Assembly: GCF_020217025.1 (NCBI RefSeq)
Contig: NZ_JAIWOF010000176.1
Coordinates: 1-10,000 of the forward strand
DNA: 10,000 nucleotides
Source of the DNA: Flavobacterium sp.
Lineage (GTDB): Bacteria; Bacteroidota; Bacteroidia; Flavobacteriales; Flavobacteriaceae
Direction: 5' to 3'
The first letter of the stretch is position 1, and the number at the start of each line of letters is the position of its first letter. Positions 1 through 6,541 of this stretch are shown here, in pieces. The notes beneath the pieces were generated by a model. The model did no database searches. It was given only the letters and a program-made list of their open reading frames with translations, and was not told where the DNA came from. Both the position numbers and the translations under genes were made by a program.

Positions 1-1
1 T

Positions 2-595
2 AAAAAAGCTTTTGAAACCGAACAAAAGTTAGCCAAATCGTTTTTTACATCGGTAGGTGAGCAGTTAGGCAAAATAGATAGTATCGAGCGTATTCAAATT
101 TTTAGAATTTATCGCGATGTTCGTTTTTCTAAGGATAAATCACCTTATAAAAATCATTTTAGTGTCGGGTTCACCCGAACAAAACCAATGCTTCGTGGCG
201 GTTATTATTTGCATATTGAACCTGGAGGAAGTTTTGTAGGTGGCGGTTTTTGGGAACCCAATGCGGCTGATTTAAATCGCATTCGTAAAGAATTTGAAAT
301 GGATGATGAAGAAATTAGAACGATTATTTCTGATGCAACTTTCAAAAAATTCTTTGGCGAATTAAAAGGCGAGGAGTTAAAAACGGCCCCAAAAGGTTTC
401 GATAAAACGCATCCTGCCATTGATTTAATTCGTAAAAAACAATATTTACTAACTCGTAGTTTTTCGGACAAAGAAGTATTAGCTCCTAATTTTCAAGAAG
501 AAGTTTTAGCAACTTTTCAAGCAATGCGACCGTTCTTCGACTACATGAGCGAAGTATTGAGTACGGATTTGAATGGAGAATCTTTGTATAATTAG
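2..595 (+). CDS. DUF2461 (TIGR02453) family protein, 5' end cut off
   Basis: The reading frame is open from base 2 to the TAG at 593-595 and gives 197 residues, so the gene starts before the window. An internal ATG at 188 is not the true start, because the family's most conserved part lies upstream of it. Visible family hallmarks are RIYRDVRFSKDKSPYKNHF (from about base 107), then GYYLHIEPG, SFVGGGFW, and LKTAPKGFDKTHPAIDLIRK. Family members are roughly 220-230 residues, so I estimate that 25-30 N-terminal residues are missing. No signal peptide or membrane segment is seen in the visible part. The biochemical function of DUF2461 is not established, and nothing in this neighbourhood points to one. 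The gene converges on the small gene at 670-1056 across a repeat-containing spacer. Family assignment is confident; function is unknown. Confidence 0.9.
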   Translation, partial: KKAFETEQKLAKSFFTSVGEQLGKIDSIERIQIFRIYRDVRFSKDKSPYKNHFSVGFTRTKPMLRGGYYLHIEPGGSFVGGGFWEPNAADLNRIRKEFEMDDEEIRTIISDATFKKFFGELKGEELKTAPKGFDKTHPAIDLIRKKQYLLTRSFSDKEVLAPNFQEEVLATFQAMRPFFDYMSEVLSTDLNGESLYN

Positions 596-671
596 CCAAT
601 TGTTCAATGTGCCGATGTGTCAATTATTTTCTTTCCATTGGCACATTGACCAATTGTCTCATTGGCACATT
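596..671. repeat. Intergenic repeat: imperfect inverted repeat plus 12-base direct repeat
   Basis: The spacer between two convergent genes is built almost entirely from related words. Bases 597-613 (caattgttcaatgtgcc) are the reverse complement of 640-656 with one mismatch, separated by 26 bases. The 12-mer cattggcacatt occurs at 636-647 and again at 660-671. The second copy runs into the stop codon (670-672) of the leftward gene. Neither strand shows a T-run right after the stem, so this is not a standard intrinsic terminator, although a hairpin here could still act on both convergent transcripts. It resembles the low-complexity 'ggcacattg' intergenic repeats I associate with flavobacterial genomes; that resemblance is from memory. 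Confidence 0.7.
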
Positions 672-1056
672 AAATAATCTGAATTTGGCTTTTCAAACGT
701 TCAATCAATAAATTCATCATGCGTTTGTTTAAGTTGGATGAATTTTGAGTGTATTCTTTGTATTCGGAAACAGTAAACATTCCGAATACAATTCCTTTTA
801 ATGAATTTCGGAACTTGATATCGCGTTGTATAGCGTTTTCAATATAATTTTCTTTTTTCTCTGGAGAAAGTGAGAAATACACGCCTTTTTGTTTCATAGC
901 GTAATTTCTAAAAACTTCAATAAACAATTCATTTTGGAATTTCAAAATAGGTCGCAATGTCTGATTTTGAAACTTTTCTTCGGAACTAGATTGTTCTGTG
1001 ATTACACCAATACTAGCACCTCTAATTTCTAAAAGCGATTCGTCTTTCGTTTTCAT
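670..1056 (-). CDS. Conserved hypothetical protein, 128 aa
   Basis: This is a small soluble-looking protein, rich in charged residues and Asn, with no signal peptide or membrane segment. It starts with ATG at 1056-1054 and ends at TAA. A mainly helical fold is suggested by regularly spaced hydrophobic residues in about 35-55 and 66-122. Notable stretches are EKFQNQTLRPILKFQNELF (about 27-45), a basic and aromatic middle (AIQRDIKFRNSLKG, about 75-88) and NSSNLNKRMMNLLIERLKSQ near the C-terminus. It resembles a short protein found across Flavobacteriaceae that automatic pipelines sometimes label 'glyoxalase'. I see no vicinal-oxygen-chelate metal pattern and would not adopt that name. It is downstream of, and codirectional with, the mechanosensitive channel operon, but a terminator separates them, so it is probably transcribed alone. 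Function unknown. Confidence 0.75.
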   Translation of the reverse strand: MKTKDESLLEIRGASIGVITEQSSSEEKFQNQTLRPILKFQNELFIEVFRNYAMKQKGVYFSLSPEKKENYIENAIQRDIKFRNSLKGIVFGMFTVSEYKEYTQNSSNLNKRMMNLLIERLKSQIQII

Positions 1057-1078
1057 GATAAAGTGAATTTGTTTGAAA

Positions 1079-1086
1079 TAAAGTTA
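1079..1086 (-). promoter_or_regulatory. Possible -7 promoter box (TAACTTTA) for the 128-aa gene
   Basis: Read on the minus strand this is TAACTTTA, 7 of 8 matches to the Bacteroidota TAnnTTTG box. It lies 22 bases before the ATG and directly follows the T-run of the upstream terminator. No well-spaced -33 TTTG was found, so support is weak. Confidence 0.3.
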
Positions 1087-1129
1087 AAAAAAATAACCTC
1101 CAATTTCTTGAAGGATACTTTAAGTTATT
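1086..1129 (-). terminator. Rho-independent terminator of the leftward channel operon
   Basis: On the minus strand the transcript reads AATAACTT (1129-1122), a loop region, then a pairing arm ending in TTATT at 1099-1092. It runs into eight T residues (1093-1086). The 8-bp stem includes one G-U pair when read as minus-strand RNA, and an inner TCC/GGA pairing can extend it. It sits 22 bases after the stop codon of the mechanosensitive channel gene. Confidence 0.7.
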
Positions 1130-1150
1130 AAGAATCAGTTGTTAATTACT

Positions 1151-2398
1151 TTACTCAATAGCTATTTTAGAGCTTGAAGAACTTAGTTCAGACACCTCCA
1201 AATCAAAATAAGGTAATGAAGCAATAATATGATCAAAAATATCAGCCATAATATGTTCGTAATTTAACCACGTTTTATCTTTGGAAAAACAATAAATTTC
1301 TAATGGAATTCCTTTTTCTGTGGGTTGCAAATGACGCACCATCAACTGCATTTCCTTATTAATTCCGGGATGCGATAAGATATATTGATTGATATATTTT
1401 CTAAACAAACCTAAATTAGTTAGATTTCTTCCATTAACAATCACACTTTTATCAATTCCGTTATGTGTATTGTATTTGTCAATATCTGCTTGTCGGTGTT
1501 CGATATAAGAAGTTAAATGCTGAATTTTTTTAAAATTTTCTAATTCTTCCGAATGGATGAATCGAACAGAATTCGCTTTTATCAAGATATGACGTTTAAT
1601 TCTTCTTCCATCGGAATCTAACATTCCACGCCAGTTTTTGAAACTATCCGATATTAAACTATAGGTTGGAATCGTAGTCGTTGTATTATCAAAATTTCGA
1701 ACTTTTACTGTAGCTAGATTGATTTCTACAACATCGCCATCGGCACCAAATTTTTCCATCGTAATCCAGTCGCCAATTCGAACCATATCATTTACAGAAA
1801 CAGAAATACTCGCTACAAATCCTAGAATAGTATCCCTAAATATTAAGATAATAATCGCCGAAATAGAACCAAAAGTAGTTAATAATGTAGTTTTACTAAC
1901 ATCAAAAAGAATCAAAACAAAAGAAATAATTCCAAACAACCATAAAAACAACATGATTACTTGAATATAACTGTCGATGGGTTTATCGCTAAAGCGTGGT
2001 TTTTGTTTTAAATAATCTCTAAGCGAATTGAATATACTTCGAGTAATCCAAAGTGAAAGAATAATGATATAAATTTTGACTCCTTTTTCAAAAACATATT
2101 CCCAATAAGTGAAATTATTTAAAATTACAGGAACAGTTTTATATATAAATAATAAAGGAACTAGATGAGCTAAATATTTAGCTGTTTTATTAGCTACTAA
2201 AAAATCATCAAAGGAAGATTTTGTTCGAGTAGCAATAATGGCTAAAAATATTATGAAAGCTTTTTTAAAAATATAATCTAAAACATAAGAAACCACCACT
2301 AAAATGATGATGTTAACTCCTAAATTTAAATAAGAAGCTACATCATTATTAAAGTCGAGACTTTTAAAAATATCATATGCCCAATTGAATATTTTCAT
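1151..2398 (-). CDS. Mechanosensitive ion channel, MscS family, YbdG-like
   Basis: This is an inner-membrane channel of the MscS superfamily, expected to open under membrane tension and release solutes during hypoosmotic shock. Hydrophobic segments lie at about 26-57, 75-92, 107-120 and 143-165. The pore-lining helix (about 172-198) follows, leading into the conserved MscS beta domain: DMVRIGDWI (204-212), GDVVEINLATVKVRNFDN (221-238), then TIPTYSLISDSFKNW (242-256). The GRRIKR element (264-269) and the 415-aa length match E. coli YbdG, the miniconductance-type subgroup, better than the 286-aa MscS. The C-terminal third (270-415) is the soluble domain, ending in a Ser-rich tail. Its ATG shares one base with the stop of the DUF3817 gene (TAATG), so translation is probably coupled. 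It is last in a three-gene operon and followed by a terminator. Family is certain; exact conductance class is inferred. Confidence 0.93.
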   Translation of the reverse strand: MKIFNWAYDIFKSLDFNNDVASYLNLGVNIIILVVVSYVLDYIFKKAFIIFLAIIATRTKSSFDDFLVANKTAKYLAHLVPLLFIYKTVPVILNNFTYWEYVFEKGVKIYIIILSLWITRSIFNSLRDYLKQKPRFSDKPIDSYIQVIMLFLWLFGIISFVLILFDVSKTTLLTTFGSISAIIILIFRDTILGFVASISVSVNDMVRIGDWITMEKFGADGDVVEINLATVKVRNFDNTTTTIPTYSLISDSFKNWRGMLDSDGRRIKRHILIKANSVRFIHSEELENFKKIQHLTSYIEHRQADIDKYNTHNGIDKSVIVNGRNLTNLGLFRKYINQYILSHPGINKEMQLMVRHLQPTEKGIPLEIYCFSKDKTWLNYEHIMADIFDHIIASLPYFDLEVSELSSSSSKIAIE

Positions 2399-2676
2399 TA
2401 CGAATTTTGTAAATATTTTTTCTCAATATAAAACGTTCCAAATGGAACAATTGATGCTAGACAAACAATCATAAAGGTTTTTAAATTCCATTTTTGCTCA
2501 TTTTTAATTAAAATAGCAAATGCAACATATAATATGAATAAGACTCCATGCGCCATTCCAATATTTTTTACATAAATAGGATCGCCAGCAATATATTTCA
2601 TTGGCATTGCAAAAAACAATAAAGCTAATAAGGAAAGTCCTTCTAATAAGGCGATTGATCTAAAAGATTTTATCAT
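2398..2676 (-). CDS. DUF3817 small integral membrane protein
   Basis: This 92-aa protein has three predicted membrane segments (about 8-24, 40-57 and 68-83). It carries the DUF3817 signature: LLEGLSLLALL (10-20) followed by MPMKY (24-28), then G40 and the HG pair (43-44) ahead of a hydrophobic stretch. This family, related to TIGR03954, has no known biochemical role. The gene is translationally nested: its ATG overlaps the TGA of the VTT gene (ATGA, 4 bases), and its TAA overlaps the ATG of the channel gene by one base. Such tight packing implies one polycistronic mRNA and probably coordinated amounts of three membrane proteins. The length is typical for the family and nothing looks truncated. 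Confidence 0.88.
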   Translation of the reverse strand: MIKSFRSIALLEGLSLLALLFFAMPMKYIAGDPIYVKNIGMAHGVLFILYVAFAILIKNEQKWNLKTFMIVCLASIVPFGTFYIEKKYLQNS

Positions 2677-3281
2677 GATAAAGCAGAATAAATTACAAAT
2701 CCATAAATTATAAATCGGAAGAAACGCAATAAAGCAAACAAAAAGAAATGTTTTCTTGAGTAGTTAATCATTCCAGCCGCCAAACAAGCAATTGCGAAAG
2801 GTAACGGTAACAAGGCTCCAACAGCAATTAAAAAACCACCCCATTTTTGCATATTGATAATATGTTTCGACATTTTACCATATAAATGTTTATTAACTGA
2901 AGGAATTGCTACAATGGCCATTCCCATAAAATAAGCAATTACACCACCTAAATAGGATAAAAATGCTAAAATACTCAAATAGAGTAGAGGACTTTCCGTG
3001 TTTTTTGTCCAAGCGATAAAAATATCGGGGGGAATTAGGCCTAAAACACTTTCAGACGCAAGAAACACTCCAAAAATAAAGAAATCGCTAAAGTTTTGAG
3101 TAATGTAAACTAAAGCTTCGTTAAGATTAATAACCTTGTAATTTACATAAAAAAGAACAGCCACTATTATGGCTGTAGGCAAAATAGCACCTTTGACACC
3201 TTGCCAAATAAAGGAATAAAATCCAGTATATTTATAGTATTGATGAAGTAATTTTACTTTTGATTTTTTGGTTCTTGACAT
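2673..3281 (-). CDS. VTT/DedA-like (YqaA-type) membrane protein
   Basis: This 202-aa polytopic membrane protein resembles the VTT (formerly SNARE-associated or DedA) superfamily. A Lys-rich N-terminus (residues 2-10) precedes hydrophobic segments at about 33-49, 65-85, 98-124, 148-171 and 178-200. Superfamily-like elements are SESVLGLIPPDIF (76-88), a Gly-rich segment with GGVIAYFMG (112-120), and GALLPLPFAIACLAAGM (155-171) followed by a basic RKHFF turn. These match the re-entrant loop and GxxxP pattern of the superfamily. Some DedA/VTT proteins work in lipid scrambling or undecaprenyl-phosphate or phospholipid flipping; whether this one does cannot be read from the sequence. It is first in the operon and preceded by a TAATTTTG box 18 bases before its ATG. 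There is no Shine-Dalgarno sequence, as is usual for Bacteroidota. Confidence 0.85.
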   Translation of the reverse strand: MSRTKKSKVKLLHQYYKYTGFYSFIWQGVKGAILPTAIIVAVLFYVNYKVINLNEALVYITQNFSDFFIFGVFLASESVLGLIPPDIFIAWTKNTESPLLYLSILAFLSYLGGVIAYFMGMAIVAIPSVNKHLYGKMSKHIINMQKWGGFLIAVGALLPLPFAIACLAAGMINYSRKHFFLFALLRFFRFIIYGFVIYSALS

Positions 3282-3298
3282 TGGGGTTAATTTTTAAA

Positions 3299-3306
3299 CA
3301 AAATTA
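3299..3306 (-). promoter_or_regulatory. -7 promoter box TAATTTTG for the VTT-DUF3817-channel operon
   Basis: The minus strand reads TAATTTTG, an exact match to the Bacteroidota TAnnTTTG element. It would place the transcription start about 10 bases before the ATG of the VTT gene. No clear -33 TTTG lies at the expected distance. It sits just downstream of the terminator of the preceding gene, as expected for a new transcription unit. Confidence 0.45.
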
Positions 3307-3340
3307 GTTAGTTTAGAAGGATAATAACGTTAAGAAAAAC

Positions 3341-3373
3341 AAAAAAATCGGTAAGTATTTAATTACCGATTTT
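3341..3373 (-). terminator. Strong rho-independent terminator after the 122-aa gene
   Basis: A perfect 11-bp stem pairs 3344-3354 (aaaatcggtaa) with 3363-3373 (ttaccgatttt) around an 8-base loop. On the minus strand it continues into seven T residues (3347-3341). It lies 26 bases after the stop codon of the leftward gene at 3400-3768 and isolates it from the VTT operon. The plus strand has only four T residues after the stem, so it mainly serves the minus strand. Confidence 0.85.
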
Positions 3374-3399
3374 AATATTATGTAAAATAGAATCTAAGA

Positions 3400-3768
3400 T
3401 TAAAAAGCTAAAAAAGCTTTGTTATATTCTTTTAAATCTAATAAATTATTTTTCTTATCTAAATCAGTCAATAAAGAAAGGAAGTAATTAAAGCTTTCTA
3501 CATTATTTTCTTCCGAAATATTGGCTTCAACTTGAGCATCTTTACTGTCTACAGGTTCATCATCTGGAATACCAATAAAAAATCCATTATTGTTTTCTAA
3601 ATGTTCGTAAGCTAAACGCAATGCTTTAGTTACAACAGGATTATTTAACTCTAAAGTAATTTCTCTAAGTTTTTTTAAATCAGTTACAATTTCTGAAACT
3701 TCAAAATTATCTTTAAATAATTCTTTCTGAATCTTTTCGATTAATTTAAGGGCTTGTCTGTTTTCCAT
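3400..3768 (-). CDS. Hypothetical protein, 122 aa, ATG start at 3768
   Basis: I do not recognise this protein beyond a general likeness to short uncharacterised flavobacterial proteins. It is acidic and soluble-looking, with no signal peptide or membrane segment. Residues 1-60 look like amphipathic helices (for example RQALKLIEKIQKELF, 4-18), a short hydrophobic turn GFFIGIP follows at 62-68, then an acidic linker rich in Asp and Glu (69-90) and a C-terminal helix ending LDLKEYNKAFLAF. The frame can be extended to a TTG at 3792, adding eight residues, but that TTG lies inside the promoter -7 box. The ATG at 3768-3766, about 15 bases after the predicted transcription start, is preferred. It has its own promoter and terminator, so it is probably monocistronic. 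It is divergent from the DUF294 gene, sharing a 192-base intergenic region. Function unknown. Confidence 0.75.
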   Translation of the reverse strand: MENRQALKLIEKIQKELFKDNFEVSEIVTDLKKLREITLELNNPVVTKALRLAYEHLENNNGFFIGIPDDEPVDSKDAQVEANISEENNVESFNYFLSLLTDLDKKNNLLDLKEYNKAFLAF

Positions 3769-3789
3769 GATTCTTGTAATAAGGGACTG

Positions 3790-3821
3790 CAAACTTAAAC
3801 TTTCTTATAATTTTACACAAA
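3790..3821 (-). promoter_or_regulatory. Bacteroidota-type promoter of the 122-aa gene
   Basis: Read on the minus strand, TTTG (3821-3818) is followed after 20 bases by TAAGTTTG (3797-3790). Both match the primary sigma (RpoD/SigA-type) consensus TTTG-N(17-23)-TAnnTTTG of Bacteroidota. The predicted start of transcription, near 3783, leaves a leader of about 15 bases before the ATG at 3768. This is the best promoter in the window. Confidence 0.7.
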
Positions 3822-3910
3822 CGTTTTGAGTAGTATTTTAATAGATTTAAGAATGTTTCATAATTGAATTATAATATACATTATGTAAAATAGAAAATTT
3901 AATCAATTAC

Positions 3911-3941
3911 TTTAATAAGCAATACAAACTTTGTATCTTCG
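3911..3941 (+). promoter_or_regulatory. Possible promoter of the DUF294-exonuclease pair
   Basis: TTTA (3911-3914), 19 bases, then TATCTTCG (3934-3941): each box has one mismatch to the Bacteroidota consensus. The ATG at 3961 would follow after a leader of about 13 bases. An overlapping alternative -7 box, AAACTTTG at 3926-3933, also has one mismatch but no good partner upstream. Confidence 0.4.
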
Positions 3942-3960
3942 TTTCGTAAATAAAAGCTTT

Positions 3961-5880
3961 ATGAAAAACCCTATTGCAGAACGCATCACCGATTTTCTAA
4001 AACATTATCCTCCTTTTTCTAGCATATCGTATGAAATTTTACTTGAAATTGCTAAAACATGTCAAGTACTTTATCTAGAAAAAAATCAAACTTTGTTTAA
4101 AATTAATGATGCAACTCATGCCTTTTTTTATGTAGTAGCTTCAGGTGCTGTTGGTTTATCTGTGACTTCAGATGCAGATGATGTTTTGATTGATAAATGT
4201 GATGAAGGCGATATTTTAGGATTAAGACCATTTTTTGCTAAAAATAACTACCTCATGACGGCAAAAGCTCGTGAAGAAAGTATTATTTACGCCATTCCTA
4301 TAGAAACATTCAAACCTTATGTAGCGGCTAATCCAGATGTGTTGAGTTTTTTATTAGAAAGTTTTGCTTCTAATACCCGAAATCCATACGATAAAAATCA
4401 CAAAGGGAAATTAATTTCAGAAAACGTTATTTATAATGACCAAAGTTCTGAAATTCAATATTATCAGCCTATAAAATATACTTCAAACCCCATAACAGCC
4501 TCGCCTAATGATATTGTTAAATTCGTGGCGCAAACCATGTCGAGTAGTAAAATTGGTAGTATTATTATTCATGAAAATAGAAAACCCATTGGTATTGTTA
4601 CGGATAAAGACTTACGTTCTAAAATAGCAACCGGACTCTATTCTATTGATGTTACAATTGATAAAATTATGACTTCGCCCGTAATTACGGTCGCTGATAA
4701 CTTATCTATTGCTGAAGCTCAAATTATTATGTTAAAAAACAATGTAACTCATTTGTGCGTTACAAAAGATGGTTCTATTGATTCTGAAATTACCGGAATT
4801 ATTACGGAGCACGATATTGTGGTGGCTCAAGCAAATAATCCAGGGGTTCTTTTAAAACAATCTAAGCGAGCTCAAAAATCGGCTGATTTAAAAGAAGTTC
4901 GAGATAAATTAGTCGAATTAATTCAGCATTCTTTAGATAAAAATGTTCCTATTAATCATATTGGTTCTATTGTTGGCGAAATTAATCTGGCGATAACCAA
5001 ACGTGCTATTGAATTGGCTATTGAAAAAATTGGCACTCCTCCTCCAGCCCAATTTGCTTGGATGAACATAGGAAGTCAAGGCAGAAAAGAACAGCTTTTA
5101 TTAACCGATCAAGACAATGCAATTATTTTTGAAGATGTGCCAGAAGAAAAATATGATGCTGTAAAAGAATATTTTCTTCAATTGGCTGAGAAAGCAACAA
5201 AAACATTAAATAAAGTAGGATATAATTTTTGTCCAGATGAAATGATGGCTAGCAATCCGCTTTGGTGTAAGTCCATTTCTGATTGGCAAAACCAATTTAA
5301 AGGTTGGATAATTAATCCTGCAGATAAAAATACATTAGAAGCTACCATCTTTTTCGATTATGATTTTGTTTATGGCAATGAATCTTTAGTAGATATGATT
5401 ACGAAAACAATTCACGAAGAAATCAATGATAATCAATTGTTTTTCGCTTATTTAGGTGCTGATGCATTGAAAAATCCACCACCATTAGGGTTTTTCCGCC
5501 AGTTTTTAGTAGAAAGTGATGGAGAACACAAAGATACGTTTGATTTAAAAGGAAGAGCTTTAATGCCATTGATTGATGCCGCTCGAATTTTATGTTTAAG
5601 CAAAGGAATTAAGAATGTTGCAAATACCATTTCTCGATATTCAAAATTAGCCGAATTAGAACCACAAAACGCACCCGTTTATGAGGCATGTGCCGATGCT
5701 TTTGCCGAATTATTAAAGTTCAGAACAGAAGAAGGTTTAAAAAATGAATCAGATGGTAGATATTTGAATTTAAGTGAATTATCGAAATTAGATAAAGTAA
5801 AACTTAAAAATGATTTTCAACCTATTAATGATATTCAAGAAGTGATTAAGAATAAATTTCAATTAACTTATTTCACCTAA
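3961..5880 (+). CDS. cNMP-like/CBS-pair/DUF294 nucleotidyltransferase-like protein
   Basis: This 639-aa cytoplasmic protein has four parts in the usual DUF294 order. A cNMP-binding-like beta barrel spans about 12-135, two CBS domains span about 170-292 (IGSIIIHE...GIVTDKDLR, then VTHLCVTKDG...GIITEHDIV), a GlnD-like nucleotidyltransferase domain spans about 310-450, and the DUF294 C-terminal helical domain follows to about 630. The nucleotidyltransferase signature is clear: G371-S372-Q-G-R374 with TDQDNA (382-387), giving Asp383 and Asp385 as likely metal ligands. The cNMP-like barrel lacks the usual Glu and Arg of the phosphate-binding cassette (GLRPFF at 87-92 where FGE is normal), so cAMP binding is doubtful. 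A TTG at 3931 would add ten residues but overlaps the likely promoter, so I chose the ATG. The exonuclease gene follows after 3 bases. The family is probably regulatory, linked to nucleotide sensing; substrate unknown. Confidence 0.9.
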   Translation: MKNPIAERITDFLKHYPPFSSISYEILLEIAKTCQVLYLEKNQTLFKINDATHAFFYVVASGAVGLSVTSDADDVLIDKCDEGDILGLRPFFAKNNYLMTAKAREESIIYAIPIETFKPYVAANPDVLSFLLESFASNTRNPYDKNHKGKLISENVIYNDQSSEIQYYQPIKYTSNPITASPNDIVKFVAQTMSSSKIGSIIIHENRKPIGIVTDKDLRSKIATGLYSIDVTIDKIMTSPVITVADNLSIAEAQIIMLKNNVTHLCVTKDGSIDSEITGIITEHDIVVAQANNPGVLLKQSKRAQKSADLKEVRDKLVELIQHSLDKNVPINHIGSIVGEINLAITKRAIELAIEKIGTPPPAQFAWMNIGSQGRKEQLLLTDQDNAIIFEDVPEEKYDAVKEYFLQLAEKATKTLNKVGYNFCPDEMMASNPLWCKSISDWQNQFKGWIINPADKNTLEATIFFDYDFVYGNESLVDMITKTIHEEINDNQLFFAYLGADALKNPPPLGFFRQFLVESDGEHKDTFDLKGRALMPLIDAARILCLSKGIKNVANTISRYSKLAELEPQNAPVYEACADAFAELLKFRTEEGLKNESDGRYLNLSELSKLDKVKLKNDFQPINDIQEVIKNKFQLTYFT

Positions 5881-5883
5881 AAC

Positions 5884-6492
5884 ATGGCTTTAAATTGGTT
5901 CAAAAAAATAGTTAAAGATTATCCTAAATTCTGGGAAACCTATCTGAGTTACTTCGATAAAAATCAAAGTAAAGAGCAGCGTTTTGTAGTTTTTGATTGC
6001 GAAACAACAGGTTTGGATTATAAAACAGATCGTATTTTATCTATCGGAGCAGTAGCCATTCAGAACAACCAAATTATCGTTGGTGATTTTATGGAAGTGT
6101 TTTTACAACAAGATATTTTTAATCCAGAAACGGTTACTCTAAATGGTATTTTAAAAGAAGGAAAGGAAGAAAAAGTAGTTGAAGCAGAAGCGATAATTCG
6201 CTTTTTAGATTTTATAAAAGACGCAACTTTAGTAGGACATCACATAGATTTTGATATCGAGATGATTAATCAAGCATTAGATCGTTTAAATGTGGGAAAA
6301 TTAGAAAATCAAGCGATGGATACCGACGTTATGTATCAAAAATTAAAATCATTACCACAAGAACAACAAAGTTCGTTAGATGAATTATGCGATATTTACA
6401 AAATTAAAAAATCTGATAGACACACGGCTAGTGGTGATGCATTTATTACTGCGTTACTTTTCTTAAAATTGAAAAAGAAATTAGAAATATAA
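5884..6492 (+). CDS. DnaQ-like 3'-5' exonuclease (DEDDh)
   Basis: This is a 202-aa exonuclease-fold protein resembling the DNA polymerase III epsilon subunit catalytic domain. All DEDDh motifs are visible: ExoI FDCETTGLD with Asp38 and Glu40, ExoII GHHIDFDIEMI with Asp124, and ExoIII DRHTASGDAF with His180 and Asp185. It should therefore be an active two-metal 3'-5' nuclease. It has an N-terminal extension of about 30 residues (NWFKKIVKDYPKFWETYL) ahead of the fold. It lacks the C-terminal polymerase-binding extension of true epsilon, so it is probably not the replicative proofreader. It starts 3 bases after the DUF294 stop codon, almost certainly on the same mRNA. A strong terminator follows. 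A DUF294 protein next to such an exonuclease is, as I recall, a recurrent pairing in several phyla, often near acetate genes. The nucleic acid or nucleotide substrate is unknown. Confidence 0.9.
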   Translation: MALNWFKKIVKDYPKFWETYLSYFDKNQSKEQRFVVFDCETTGLDYKTDRILSIGAVAIQNNQIIVGDFMEVFLQQDIFNPETVTLNGILKEGKEEKVVEAEAIIRFLDFIKDATLVGHHIDFDIEMINQALDRLNVGKLENQAMDTDVMYQKLKSLPQEQQSSLDELCDIYKIKKSDRHTASGDAFITALLFLKLKKKLEI

Positions 6493-6522
6493 AAAAACTG
6501 CTCCATTTCTGAAGCAGTTTTT
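6491..6522. terminator. Bidirectional terminator between the exonuclease gene and acs
   Basis: A perfect 10-bp stem pairs 6493-6502 (aaaaactgct) with 6513-6522 (agcagttttt) around a 10-base loop. Five T residues end the plus-strand stem, and the A-run at 6491-6497 gives a T-run on the minus strand. It starts at the exonuclease stop codon (6490-6492) and lies 19 bases beyond the acs stop codon. It can therefore end both convergent transcripts. Confidence 0.88.
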
Positions 6523-6541
6523 AACCAATAAAACTAAAAAA

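Noticed and set aside
205..471. Minus-strand open frame of 88 aa within the DUF2461 gene
   Set aside because: It is fully antisense to a well-supported family domain and has no recognisable motif.
1719..1964. Plus-strand open frame of 81 aa opposite the channel gene
   Set aside because: Antisense to the conserved MscS beta domain and pore helix; low-complexity Ile/Thr composition typical of a complementary-strand artefact.
3860..3872. Palindrome ataatt-g-aattat as an operator between the divergent genes
   Set aside because: It is made only of A/T apart from the centre, in a very AT-rich spacer, and cannot be told from chance.
5448..5630. Minus-strand 60-aa frame inside the DUF294 gene
   Set aside because: Shadow of the conserved C-terminal domain, with no promoter or homology cue.
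5884..6492. Exonuclease as the replicative Pol III epsilon subunit (dnaQ)
   Set aside because: It lacks the C-terminal polymerase-binding tail, has an N-terminal extension, and is coupled to a DUF294 gene; these fit a specialised DnaQ-like exonuclease.
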